A stretch of 64,000 bases of DNA from Opitutia bacterium (GTDB lineage: Bacteria; Verrucomicrobiota; Verrucomicrobiia; Opitutales; Opitutaceae). The DNA is taken from assembly GCA_947452315.1 (NCBI GenBank), contig CANGCX010000006.1, positions 1 to 64,000 on the forward strand. Reading direction: 5' to 3'. Positions 19,815 through 30,024 of the stretch are shown in pieces (the first letter of the stretch is position 1; each line of letters starts with the position of its first letter). The position numbers and the translations under genes were made by a program. The notes below the pieces were generated by a model. The model did no database searches, was not told the origin of the DNA, and worked only from the letters and a program-made list of their open reading frames with translations.

Positions 19815-22800
19815 TTATTTGGAATGAGTGGAATCAGCCGAGGCTTCCTCGAGGAGTTCTTCTTCGGGTGTGTGCGGGCTACGTTTGCGCAGGGTTGCGT
19901 ATACGACAGGTACGAGGAAAAGGGTGGCGAGCGTAGCAAAAAGCAGTCCACCAATGACGGCTCGACCGAGCGGTGAATTTTGCTCCCCGCCTTCGCCTAG
20001 GCCGAGGGACATGGGTAACATACCGATGATCATCGCTAGTGCGGTCATGAGCACGGGCCGCAGACGGGTGTGGCCAGCTTCGAGGGCTGCGGCGCGAGCA
20101 TCACGACCCTCGTGGCGGAGGTCGTTTGCGAAGGTGACGAGCAAAATCGAATTAGCAGTGGCGACACCGACGCCCATGATGGCTCCCATGAGTGACGGCA
20201 CACTGAGGCTGGTGCGTGTAAGAAAGAGAATCCAGATGATGCCGCAGAGCGCACCGGGCAGTGCCATGATGATGATGAACGGGTCGAGCCAACTTTGGAA
20301 ATTTACGACCATTAGCAGGTAGACCAGTACGATTGCACCGAGGACGCCGAGGCCGAGGCCGAGAAAAGAGGCGTCCATACTTTGGGCTTGGCCTCGCATA
20401 GTGATGAAACTGCCGCGCGGGAGTTTTTTCTCGAACTCAGGAATAAGCTTTTTAACTGCGTCGGCAACGGTGCCGAGGTCGCTGCGGTCCACACTGGCGA
20501 AGACGTCAAAGACTGGCTGAACGTTGTGGTGGCTCACTACGGATTGAGTCGTGGTGCGCTCGAACGTGGCGACGTTGCCAAAAATCTGGGGTGGGGCCCC
20601 GCGACTCGACGGTAGAGGCGTGGCCAGGATGGCCTCAATCGAATCGAGTTTCGCGGGCGGGGTTTGGGTGGCGACGACGTATTGCACGCCGTTTTGAGGG
20701 CTCAGCCAGAAATTAGGTGCGGACTGGGCGGAGCCTGAAAGGGAGATAAGGACGTTCGAGGCGATATCACGCTGGGTGAGCCCGAGTTGTTGGGCGCGTG
20801 ACCGGTCGACGTTGAAGCGCAGGGCTGGGGCGTTGGTAACCTGTTGGACGTGGACGTCGACGGCGCCGGGAATGCGGGCAACTCGGGCGGAGAGCTCGAG
20901 GGCGAGGGCGTAGTTGGTTTTGACATCCCGGCCAGCGATTTGGACGTCGATGGGTGCGGCGAGTCCGAAGTTGAGAATTTGGCCGACAATATCGGAAGGT
21001 TGGGTGAAGAAGACGCAGTCGGGTAGTTCACGGTTGAGGCGTTGGCGCAAGGTGCGGACGTAGTCCCACGTGGGGCCGTGTTTTTCAGGATTGAGGGCAA
21101 CTAGGATTTCGCCGTCGGCGGCGCCGATGGTAGCGGAGTCGCTAAAGGCGAGGTTCACTCCGCCAGTAGGCAGGCCTATGTTGTCGAGAATAGTGACGAG
21201 TTCATCGGCGGGAATGACTTCGCGGATGATATTTTCTACTTGGTTGAAAATGCGCTCCGTTTCCTCGATGCGCATTCCAGCGGGAGCGCGCACGTGAAGG
21301 CGAAATTGGCCGGCATCTACCAGAGGAAAGAAATCGCGTCCAAGAAACGGCACAATAGCCGCGCTTAATAGGACGCAGACGAGAGAAATCGTCGCGGTGG
21401 TTTTACGATGATTTAGGCACCAAGTAAGAGCGCGGATGTAGCGGGAGCGAAAGCGCTCGAAGTGGCGGTTGAAGCGGACGTGGATGCGCCAAAAAATATC
21501 GCCTTGTGGTGTGGATTCACCCGGACCGGCGTCATGGAGAATCGGTTGGCCGCGGAGCAGAAAGTGGACGAAAGTTGGGACAACCGTACGGGAAAGAAAA
21601 TAGGACGCGAGCATCGCGAAGATGACGGCCATCGCGAGGGGGCCGAAGAGGTATTTGGCGGTGCCTTCGAGAAAGAAAATCGGGATAAAGACGATGCAAA
21701 TGCAGAGCGTGGAGACGAATGCAGGCATCGCGATCTGCTCGGCTCCGTCCAGGATGGATTGGAGGAGGGTTTTTTTGAGGCCGAGGTTGCGATCGATATT
21801 TTCGATGGTGACCGTGGCGTCGTCGACGAGGATGCCAACGGCGAGGGCAAGGCCGCCTAGGGTCATGGCGTTTATTGTCTGTCCGAAGGCGGCGAGGCAG
21901 AGAATGGAGCAGAAAATCGAGAGGGGAATGGAGAGGGCGACGACGAGGGTGTTCCGCCAAGTGCCAAGGAAGAGCAGAATCATGGCGGCTGTGAGGGTAG
22001 CCGCGAGAGCCCCCTCAAAGAGGACTCCGTTGAGTGCAGCGCGGACGAAGACGGATTGATCGAAGAGCGGGCGGAGTTCGAGTTCGGGCGGGACGACGGC
22101 TTTGACGCGGGGTAGCACGGCTTTTACGCGTTCGATGATGTCGAGCGTTGAGGCGCCGCCGGTTTTTAAGACACTGAGTAATGAGCCACGGGTGCCGTCT
22201 TGGCGCACGATGCTGGCTTGGGTGGCAAAGCCGTCGCGGACTTGGGCGACGTCGCGGATGTAGATTGTTGTACCGTTGACGATACGAATGGGGAGGTTGC
22301 CGAGGCCTTCGATCGTGTCCGGACTGCTGTTGAGAAACACGCCGTACTCGCGGTCGCCTATTTTGGCCGTACCAGAGGGCAGGGTTAGATTTTGGGCGTT
22401 GATCGCGTTGCTGACGTCAGCGGCAGTGAGGCCTTTGGCTTGGAGGGCGGCGGGATCAAGATCGACTTGGATTTGGCGAACTTTACCTCCGAGTGGGAGT
22501 GGGACGGAGGCTCCTTGCACGGTGGCGAGTTGGAGCCGGACGGAATTGAGGCCGATATCGTAGAGGGCTTGTTCGGATAGAGTTTTGCTGCCCAGGCCGA
22601 GTTGGAGAATCGGTACGTTAGAAGCGCTGTAGCGGATCACTAGGGGTGGCGTGGTGCCGGGCGGCATGATGCGCGTGATCGTCTGGCTGATGGCGGTGAT
22701 TTGGGCGACGGCTGCGTCGACACTGGCGCCGGGTTGGAAGAAAACTTTGATAACTCCGACGCCGGCCAGCGACTGGGATTCGATGTGCTCGATGTCGTTA

Positions 22801-23024
22801 ACTGTAGTTGTGAGGGCACGTTCACTAAGCGTGATGATACGCTTCTCCATTTCGTCGGGCGTGAGGCCGTTGTAGGACCACAGTACGCTTACGACGGGGA
22901 TGTCGATGGACGGAAAAATATCCTTTGCCATCCGGCGTACCGCGAGGAGTCCGAGAATAACAATCAGTAGGGCCATCACGGTAAACGTGTAGGGCCGACG
23001 AAGGGCGAGACGTACAATCCACAT
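19815..23024 (-). CDS. Efflux RND transporter permease subunit (second permease)
   Basis: 1069 aa; LALRRPYTFTVMALLIVILGLLAVRRMAKDIFPSIDIPVVSV; TM4 LVDDATVTIENI; TM10 GVATANSILLVTFA. Confidence 0.95.
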   Translation of the reverse strand: MWIVRLALRRPYTFTVMALLIVILGLLAVRRMAKDIFPSIDIPVVSVLWSYNGLTPDEMEKRIITLSERALTTTVNDIEHIESQSLAGVGVIKVFFQPGASVDAAVAQITAISQTITRIMPPGTTPPLVIRYSASNVPILQLGLGSKTLSEQALYDIGLNSVRLQLATVQGASVPLPLGGKVRQIQVDLDPAALQAKGLTAADVSNAINAQNLTLPSGTAKIGDREYGVFLNSSPDTIEGLGNLPIRIVNGTTIYIRDVAQVRDGFATQASIVRQDGTRGSLLSVLKTGGASTLDIIERVKAVLPRVKAVVPPELELRPLFDQSVFVRAALNGVLFEGALAATLTAAMILLFLGTWRNTLVVALSIPLSIFCSILCLAAFGQTINAMTLGGLALAVGILVDDATVTIENIDRNLGLKKTLLQSILDGAEQIAMPAFVSTLCICIVFIPIFFLEGTAKYLFGPLAMAVIFAMLASYFLSRTVVPTFVHFLLRGQPILHDAGPGESTPQGDIFWRIHVRFNRHFERFRSRYIRALTWCLNHRKTTATISLVCVLLSAAIVPFLGRDFFPLVDAGQFRLHVRAPAGMRIEETERIFNQVENIIREVIPADELVTILDNIGLPTGGVNLAFSDSATIGAADGEILVALNPEKHGPTWDYVRTLRQRLNRELPDCVFFTQPSDIVGQILNFGLAAPIDVQIAGRDVKTNYALALELSARVARIPGAVDVHVQQVTNAPALRFNVDRSRAQQLGLTQRDIASNVLISLSGSAQSAPNFWLSPQNGVQYVVATQTPPAKLDSIEAILATPLPSSRGAPPQIFGNVATFERTTTQSVVSHHNVQPVFDVFASVDRSDLGTVADAVKKLIPEFEKKLPRGSFITMRGQAQSMDASFLGLGLGVLGAIVLVYLLMVVNFQSWLDPFIIIMALPGALCGIIWILFLTRTSLSVPSLMGAIMGVGVATANSILLVTFANDLRHEGRDARAAALEAGHTRLRPVLMTALAMIIGMLPMSLGLGEGGEQNSPLGRAVIGGLLFATLATLFLVPVVYATLRKRSPHTPEEELLEEASADSTHSK

Positions 23025-23114
23025 AGCTTAAAATTAGGTTAGGCAGCTACGCTGCAGATAGCCAACGAGCTTATGTGTTCGTTGGTAAATGCGGTGTACC
23101 TACACGTAGCAGTT

Positions 23115-26100
23115 CTATCGGGCAGAAGCAGCCTCTGCAGGCGGAGTCACCTCAGCCTCAAGCTCGGTGACAGGCTTAGGCGTTAGGTGTTTGGTGAAGC
23201 GCTCCATGAACAGGTAGAACACGGGTGTTATATAAAGCGTGAGGATCTGGGACACAAGCAGTCCGCCTACAACGGCTAGACCAAGACTGCGGCGGGCATC
23301 GGCGCCCGCACCCCAACCGAGGGCGATGGGAAGCGTGCCGGCGATGGCCGCGAGGGTCGTCATCATGATCGGACGGAAGCGCACGATGCAGGCTTCGAAG
23401 ATCGCAGCCTCGGCCGTTTTACCGTGGTTGCGCTGCGCATCCAAGGCGAAGTCGATCATCATGATGGCGTTCTTTTTCACGATTCCGATCAGCATGATTA
23501 GGCCGACGTAGCCATACATGTTTAGTTCCTGACCGAACAGTAACAATGTAACGAGCGCACCGAAGGTCGCCGCCGGCAGGCCGGAGAGAATCGTGACGGG
23601 GTGCACGAAATCTTCGTAGAGAATGCCTAGGACCAAATAGATCACGAGCACGGCGATGAGCAGCGTGAGGCCCAGGCCCTGCAGAGAACTGGTGAAGGCC
23701 GCGGCAGTGCCTTGGAACGTGCCGCTGACGGTGGCAGGCAGCATTTCGCGGGCAATTTTTTCAATCTGTTCGGTTGCCTCGCTGAGCGCTAGCTCGGGCT
23801 TAAGATTGAAACTGATGGTGACGGCGGGAACTTGGCCTAGGTGTGCGACGGTCAGAGGTCCGACAGAGGGCCGGAGTTTGGCGACGCTTTCTAGCGGGAT
23901 GAGTTTGCCCTCACGGTTGCGCAGATATAGAAGAGAAAGGGAGGCGGGATCGCGCAGGTATTTCTCGGCGAGTTCCAAGATGACCGCGTATTGATTGGTT
24001 GAAGTATAAATCGTGGAAACCTGACGGGCGCCGAAGGCGCTGTAGAGGGTGTCCTCGACTTGCTGCGCGTTCAGTCCGAGGGACGAGGCCTTGTCGCGGT
24101 CAATGTCGATAATTAGCTGCGGGCTGGTGATCTGAAGATCGGAGCTAACGTCGATCACTCCCGCGATCTCACGCACGCGTTCGACAAGGGGTGGCGTGAC
24201 TCGGTAGAGCTCCTGTAGGTCGGTTCCATATAGGGTGTATTGATAAACCGAGGAGGAACCACGTGAACCCAGGCGGATGCTTGGAGGTACCGTTGGAAAT
24301 ACGCGCACGCCGGGAATGCCGGCCGTTTCAGCGCGTAACATTTGGGAGACTTGGTTGGCGTTGGGACGTTTGCCCTCGATCAGAGAGACATACATGCGGC
24401 TGGTATTACTGGTGCCGCCACTGCGACCCATGGAGCCAAGAAAAACGATGCTGTCTTTGACGTAGGGATTGCGCCGGATAACTGCGGTCACCGTGCGTTG
24501 ATAGGCGACCATCGCCTCAAAGGAGGTGTCCTGAGCGGCTTCGACCATGACCTGGATGCGGCCAGTGTCTTCTGTTGGTATGAAGCCTTTGGGGGTGATT
24601 ACGAGTAACCAAAGAGTGAGTCCGATGGTAGCGAAGGCGACTGCCAGGATAGCTTTGCGCCATTGCAGTGACAGCCGCAATGTGCGCTCATAAAGATTCA
24701 CGCTGCTCTGGAACAGACGCTCGGTTATTACATAGAAGCGGCCGCGGCTGGCGTGGTGATCGATCGGCTTGAGAAACCGGCTACACAACATCGGGGTCAG
24801 CGTGAGCGAAACAAAACCAGAAACGAGAATCGCGGCGGAAATTGTCACGGCGAATTCGTGGAGCAGGCGTCCAAGTACTCCGCCCATGAACAGCACAGGG
24901 ATGAAGACGGCGACCAGCGAGATCGTCATCGATAGAATGGTGAAACCGATTTCTCGGGAACCGCGCAAGGAGGCGGCCATAACGGTTTCGCCTTTCTCAA
25001 TGTGGCGCACGATATTTTCGAGCATCACGATCGCGTCGTCGACCACGAAGCCAACCGAGAGGGTGAGCGCGAGTAGCGAGATATTATCGATGCTGAAATC
25101 GAAGAAATACATCACCGCAAATGTACCAAGGACGGCGATGGGCATCGCGATGCTCGGGATGATGGTGGCCGATAGCGAACGTAGAAAAAGGAAGATCACG
25201 AGCACGACCAGTATGATGGCGAGCACGAGGGTGAATTTTACATCGTGCACGGATTCACGGATGCTGATCGAACGGTCCACGACCGTGTCGAGTTCGATGG
25301 TGGCGGGCAGTTGCGCGCGGAAAGCTGGAAGCAGGGCTTTGATGCCGTCGACGACCTTGATTGTGTTAGTGCCGGGTTGGCGTTGGATGGACAGAATTAT
25401 AGAACGCGTCTCCTTGGTGCCGGCGGCAAACGCCGGGTCTTCGAGGCCTTCTTTGAAGCGGTAGTCGAACCAGCTGAACGATTTTTCGTTTTCAACGCTA
25501 TCGGTGACATTCGCCACGTCCGACAAGCGCACGGGAGCGCCGTTGCGGTACGCGACCATGACCTTACCGAATCCACTCGCGCTCTTAAGTTGGCCGGTGG
25601 CGATGAGGGTGGTGGCCTTGGTGGCACCGTCGATTAGTCCGGCAGGGAGGTTGACGTTGTTGGTATCCAGCGCGGAGCGAACCTCGTCGATGCCGATGCC
25701 ACGGGAGGCGAGAGCGCGGGGATCGAGGCGCACGCGGACGGCGTATTTTTGGGCGCCGAAGACATTGACTTGGGCGACGCCATCGACGGTGGAAATGCGT
25801 TGGGCTAGGACGGTCTCGGCGAACTCGTTGACCTCAGAGAGGGCGAGCGTCTTCGACGAGAGCGCGATCAGCATAATCGAATCGTCGTTGGGGTTGGATT
25901 TACGAAAAGACGGCGGATTGGGCATATCGCGCGGGAGCCGACGTTGCACCGCGGCGATAGCGGATTGCACATCTTGAGCGGCACCGTCGATGTTGCGATC
26001 GAGGCTAAACTGCATCGTGATCGAGGTGCCTCCAAGCGAGCTCGTGGAGGACATCGATTCGATGCCTGCGATACTGGAAAACTGTTGTTCGAGCGGAGTG

Positions 26101-26291
26101 GCGACGGAGGCTGCCATCGTTTCCGGGCTCGCACCGGGAAGACTGGCGGAGACCGAAATGGTGGGGAAATCGACGTTCGGTAGATCGCTGACGGGGAGGC
26201 GTTCGTAGGCCATCCAACCAAATAGGGTGATGGCGGCGGTGACGAGGGTCGTCATCACCGGGCGGCGGATAAACTGTTCGGGGATGTTCAT
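23115..26291 (-). CDS. Efflux RND transporter permease subunit (MdtB/MdtC-like HAE1)
   Basis: 1058 aa; MNIPEQFIRRPVMTTLVTAAITLFGWMAYERLPVSDLPNVDFPTI; FVVDDAIVMLENIVRHIEKGE; IVKKNAIMMIDFAL. Confidence 0.96.
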   Translation of the reverse strand: MNIPEQFIRRPVMTTLVTAAITLFGWMAYERLPVSDLPNVDFPTISVSASLPGASPETMAASVATPLEQQFSSIAGIESMSSTSSLGGTSITMQFSLDRNIDGAAQDVQSAIAAVQRRLPRDMPNPPSFRKSNPNDDSIMLIALSSKTLALSEVNEFAETVLAQRISTVDGVAQVNVFGAQKYAVRVRLDPRALASRGIGIDEVRSALDTNNVNLPAGLIDGATKATTLIATGQLKSASGFGKVMVAYRNGAPVRLSDVANVTDSVENEKSFSWFDYRFKEGLEDPAFAAGTKETRSIILSIQRQPGTNTIKVVDGIKALLPAFRAQLPATIELDTVVDRSISIRESVHDVKFTLVLAIILVVLVIFLFLRSLSATIIPSIAMPIAVLGTFAVMYFFDFSIDNISLLALTLSVGFVVDDAIVMLENIVRHIEKGETVMAASLRGSREIGFTILSMTISLVAVFIPVLFMGGVLGRLLHEFAVTISAAILVSGFVSLTLTPMLCSRFLKPIDHHASRGRFYVITERLFQSSVNLYERTLRLSLQWRKAILAVAFATIGLTLWLLVITPKGFIPTEDTGRIQVMVEAAQDTSFEAMVAYQRTVTAVIRRNPYVKDSIVFLGSMGRSGGTSNTSRMYVSLIEGKRPNANQVSQMLRAETAGIPGVRVFPTVPPSIRLGSRGSSSVYQYTLYGTDLQELYRVTPPLVERVREIAGVIDVSSDLQITSPQLIIDIDRDKASSLGLNAQQVEDTLYSAFGARQVSTIYTSTNQYAVILELAEKYLRDPASLSLLYLRNREGKLIPLESVAKLRPSVGPLTVAHLGQVPAVTISFNLKPELALSEATEQIEKIAREMLPATVSGTFQGTAAAFTSSLQGLGLTLLIAVLVIYLVLGILYEDFVHPVTILSGLPAATFGALVTLLLFGQELNMYGYVGLIMLIGIVKKNAIMMIDFALDAQRNHGKTAEAAIFEACIVRFRPIMMTTLAAIAGTLPIALGWGAGADARRSLGLAVVGGLLVSQILTLYITPVFYLFMERFTKHLTPKPVTELEAEVTPPAEAASAR

Positions 26292-26303
26292 GGCGCCGGC
26301 GAG

Positions 26304-27527
26304 TTACTTGGACGTGTCGGGATTGGTTTTCTTGTTTTTGGCTTTGTCGCCACCGGTTTTGGGACGCTTGGCATCCGCCGCGCCGCCGGTACCCTCGGCA
26401 GTTTTGATTTCAACGGGTTTGCCGGGGATTACGCGAAGTTGGCCGTCTACGACGACAGTCTCACCCTCACTAAGACCCTTGGCGATGACGGCGAGGGGAC
26501 CGGCGAGACGTTCGACGATGACAGGGCGTAGTTCGGCGGTCTTATCAGCAAGGATGACGTAAACGTGTTGGCCGGCCTGGGAGGTTTGCAGGGCGCTGCT
26601 GGCGACGGTGAGTGCCTCGGGGGCGGCGAGGGTGACGGTAACCGTGGCAAATTGGCCGGGCCAGAGACGATGTTGAGGGTTAGGGAAGGCGGCTTTAAGT
26701 TTCAGGGTTCCGGTCGAGGGATCGACGGTGTTGTCCATAAAGATAAGTTCGCCTTCCTCGGCCTGTTCGTCGGTACCAGGAGGGATGACTTTGACCTTGA
26801 TGGCTCCTGATGCACGGTAGCGAACGAGAGCACCGAAGTATTGTTGAGGCACGCTGAAGGTGACGTTGATCGGGCTGAGTTGATGGACTGAGACGAGTTG
26901 GCCACCGGCTTCATTCACGCGGACGAGATCGCCCTCGTGGACTGGGATGTTGCCGGTGCGGCCCGTCAGTGGGGAGCGGATGGTGCAGTAATCCAGCTGG
27001 AGGCGGGCGTTGGCGGCGGCAGCTTCGCTGGCGAGTTGTTGGGATTGTAGGGCGCGGGCCGAGTCGGAAATGGCTTGGAATTGCTCTTGTGAAACGAGAG
27101 CGCTCTCGCTCAGGGCGCGGTAGCGATCGACTTGGGCGAGGGCGGTACCGAGTTGGACCTTGATGCGTTGCAGGTCGGCTTCGGCGGAGCGTAGGCTGTT
27201 TTGAAAGGGGCGGGGGTCGATCTCGAAGAGGATATCGCCTTGGTTGACCTCTTTGCCTTCGGCAAAATTGATTTTTATGAGTGTGCCGGTGACTTGGGAG
27301 CGCACGGATGCGGTGCGGCTGGGTTCGACGGCGCCAACGGCCTCGAGGTTGAGGGGGACAACCTTACGTTCGACCTTGCCCGCGATCACCGGCGCGGCGC
27401 TACCAGCTCCCCGGCCGCCTCGGCCGGCCGCTTTATCTGCGCAGCCGCTCAGACTTAACGTGACGGCAACGCTAACAATGCCGAGCAGCCGGACGTAATA
27501 TGGGGGTAAGAAAATCTGGGACAGCAT
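26304..27527 (-). CDS. Efflux RND transporter periplasmic adaptor subunit (lipoprotein)
   Basis: Lipobox LSGC; SQVTGTLIKINFAEGKEVNQGDILFEIDPRPFQ; adjacent to an RND permease. Confidence 0.94.
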   Translation of the reverse strand: MLSQIFLPPYYVRLLGIVSVAVTLSLSGCADKAAGRGGRGAGSAAPVIAGKVERKVVPLNLEAVGAVEPSRTASVRSQVTGTLIKINFAEGKEVNQGDILFEIDPRPFQNSLRSAEADLQRIKVQLGTALAQVDRYRALSESALVSQEQFQAISDSARALQSQQLASEAAAANARLQLDYCTIRSPLTGRTGNIPVHEGDLVRVNEAGGQLVSVHQLSPINVTFSVPQQYFGALVRYRASGAIKVKVIPPGTDEQAEEGELIFMDNTVDPSTGTLKLKAAFPNPQHRLWPGQFATVTVTLAAPEALTVASSALQTSQAGQHVYVILADKTAELRPVIVERLAGPLAVIAKGLSEGETVVVDGQLRVIPGKPVEIKTAEGTGGAADAKRPKTGGDKAKNKKTNPDTSK

Positions 27528-27727
27528 GGGAATTAAAAGGGATAAAAGTCTTAAATTTGAGTCTGCTTGGGGTGAATTCTTAAAGACGTAGGATTATCGA
27601 AAGAGATTCGAGGTCAATTTATGGGCCAGATACGTGCATCGGTCACGCCTGTAACTTCCATCATATTAGTAACCTTTTCCTTGCTTGGCTGAGGCAGGGG
27701 GATTTCCCTCGTGGGACCTCTGTCCAT

Positions 27728-29317
27728 ATGAAAGTCCTCGTTGCCGATAAGATCTCACCTAAGGGAGTTGCCTTTCTGCGTACGCAGCCAGGCCTTGAAG
27801 TCATCGAGGCTTACGGCTCCTCGCCGGAGAAAATCCTAGAGCTAGTGAAGGATGTGCACGCCATCGCCGTGCGCTCGGAAACTAAAATCACTGCCGCCGT
27901 GTTCGCCGCGGCCCCCTTGCTCAAAGTCGTGGGCCGCGCTGGCGTCGGCGTGGATAACGTCGATGTCGATGCGGCCACCGAACGCGGCGTCATCGTCATG
28001 AATACGCCCTCGGGCAACACCGTGGCGACCGCAGAGCTTACGTTTACCCATATCCTCTGCGGCGCGCGGCCCGTACCCCAAGCGGCTGCCTCAATGAAAG
28101 CTGGGCAATGGGATCGAAAAAGTTTCTCCGGTATTGAGCTCTTTAAAAAGACCCTCGGTATCGTCGGCCTTGGCCGCATCGGTGGCGAAGTCGCCAAGCG
28201 CGCCCAAGCCTTTGGTATGCGCGTACTCGCTTACGACCCGTACCTCGCCCCCAGCCGTGCCAAGGCCATGCAGATCGAGGGCGTATCGCTCGATGAGCTC
28301 CTTGCCCAATCCGACTATATCACCGTCCACATGCCGCTGACGGAAGATACTCATTACATGATCGACGAAGCGGCGTTCGCTAAGGCCAAAAAAGGCCTAC
28401 GTATTTTCAACTGCGCTCGCGGTGGCATTATTAAAGAAAGCGCGCTGATTGCCGCCCTGAAATCAGGTCAAGTCGCCGCAGCCGGTCTCGACGTCTTTGA
28501 AGAAGAGCCCCTCGCAAAAGACAGCGAGCTACGCACCTTGCCCAACGTCACGCTCACACCTCACCTCGGTGCCTCGACCGCAGAAGCTCAGGACGCAGTC
28601 GGCGTCGAAGTCGCAGAGCAGATTGCTGATGTCCTGCTCAACGGCGCCGTGCGCAACGCTGTGAATCTGCCTTCCGTTGACGCAGCCACCGCCAAAATCC
28701 TCGGCCCTTACCTCGATCTAGGTGCCAAACTCGGCACCCTTGTCCAACAACTCGCTCCGGCCGCCGTCGCCAAATTGCGCATTACCTATTTCGGCAAAAT
28801 CGTCGACCTAGACGCCAATGCCATCACGCGTTCTATCCAGCGCGGCTACCTCACGCGCATCAGCGGCGAGGGTGTCAACGTCGTCAACGCCCCGATCATG
28901 CTTGAGCGCCTCGGATTGCGCAGTGAGATTATCAAATCTTCCGACGACTCCGATTACACGGAGTTGATCCTCGTTGAAGCCGTTGCTGCCGATGGGTCCG
29001 CGCGTAGCGCAGCTGGTACCTTGGTCACCAAGGCCAACAGCCCGCGCATTGTTGCCGTCAATGGTCGCGACGTCGAAGTCATCGCCACTGGCAAACTTCT
29101 CATTATTGAAAATCAAGACGCGCCCGGCATGATCGGCTACGTCGGAACACTCCTAGGCAAAGATAAGGTCAATATCGCTAATATGTCCCTTAGCCGCCAA
29201 CAGGCCGGCGAGACCGCGCTCATGGTGATCAACCTCGACAGCGAACCCAGCGTCGCCGCCCGTGCCGAATTGAAGGCCCATCCCGCGATCAAGCTCGCGA
29301 AATTCGTCCAACTTTAA
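27728..29317 (+). CDS. serA: D-3-phosphoglycerate dehydrogenase with ACT domain
   Basis: KVLVADKISPKGVAFL; VVGRAGVGVDNVD; LGIVGLGRIGGEVAKRA; C-terminal ACT region IIENQDAPGMIGYVGTLLGKDKVNIANMSLSR. Confidence 0.96.
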   Translation: MKVLVADKISPKGVAFLRTQPGLEVIEAYGSSPEKILELVKDVHAIAVRSETKITAAVFAAAPLLKVVGRAGVGVDNVDVDAATERGVIVMNTPSGNTVATAELTFTHILCGARPVPQAAASMKAGQWDRKSFSGIELFKKTLGIVGLGRIGGEVAKRAQAFGMRVLAYDPYLAPSRAKAMQIEGVSLDELLAQSDYITVHMPLTEDTHYMIDEAAFAKAKKGLRIFNCARGGIIKESALIAALKSGQVAAAGLDVFEEEPLAKDSELRTLPNVTLTPHLGASTAEAQDAVGVEVAEQIADVLLNGAVRNAVNLPSVDAATAKILGPYLDLGAKLGTLVQQLAPAAVAKLRITYFGKIVDLDANAITRSIQRGYLTRISGEGVNVVNAPIMLERLGLRSEIIKSSDDSDYTELILVEAVAADGSARSAAGTLVTKANSPRIVAVNGRDVEVIATGKLLIIENQDAPGMIGYVGTLLGKDKVNIANMSLSRQQAGETALMVINLDSEPSVAARAELKAHPAIKLAKFVQL

Positions 29318-29355
29318 TCCCGTCTACCCCCACCCGCGTTACTATCACTCCTCCT

Positions 29356-30024
29356 GTGTTTACCGCCCTTATTTTTACCGCTCTCGTCGGCTACCTATTA
29401 GGCGCGTTGCCCTTCGGGTATCTGGTCGCGCGCGCCAAGGGAGTGAACATATTTGAAGTCGGCAGTAAAAATCCCGGCGCCACCAACGTGCGCCGCGTGC
29501 TCGGTCCTGGCCCAGGCAATCTCGTCTTCGCTCTTGATGCGGCCAAAGGCGCGCTGGCTGCGGCGTGGGCCTTCGGCTCAAGCAGTAAGTTTACTATGGA
29601 TTTCTCGGTTCCGTTTTCGCTGCTGAACGGTACTTACGCTGGCGCCGATTGGGTTAATATGGGTATGGCCGGTTTAGTGGGCGCGATGCTCGGTCATAGC
29701 TTTTCCTGCTTTACGGGTTTTCGCGGGGGCAAAGGCGTCGCCACGGCCGCAGGCGGTTGCCTCGTTCTCATGCCATTAGGTGCGCTCGTTGCCGCCGCGG
29801 TTTGGGTTGCGACCTTCTACGCTAGCCGCTACGTCTCGCTCGCTTCTATCCTATCAGCGGTAGCGCTACCGATTACGGTATTTATTCAAGGCCAGCCGAA
29901 ACCGCTCCTTGTTTTTTCCAGTCTCGCCTCGCTCTTTGTAATCGTGCGGCACCGAGCCAACATCACGCGTCTCATCAATGGCACGGAAAATCGTTTTGTA
30001 AAAAAACCTGCCGATAAGCCATGA
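29356..30024 (+). CDS. plsY: Glycerol-3-phosphate 1-O-acyltransferase PlsY
   Basis: GYLLGALPFGYLVARAKGVNIFEVGSKNPGATNVRRVLGPGPGNLVFALDAAKGA; FRGGKGVATAAG. Confidence 0.95.
   Translation: MFTALIFTALVGYLLGALPFGYLVARAKGVNIFEVGSKNPGATNVRRVLGPGPGNLVFALDAAKGALAAAWAFGSSSKFTMDFSVPFSLLNGTYAGADWVNMGMAGLVGAMLGHSFSCFTGFRGGKGVATAAGGCLVLMPLGALVAAAVWVATFYASRYVSLASILSAVALPITVFIQGQPKPLLVFSSLASLFVIVRHRANITRLINGTENRFVKKPADKP

Noticed and set aside
21413-22059. Several 100+ aa ORFs antisense or out of frame within the RND permease genes
   Set aside because: High-GC genes commonly leave open antisense frames; compositions are Arg/Pro/Ser-rich and show no family motifs.
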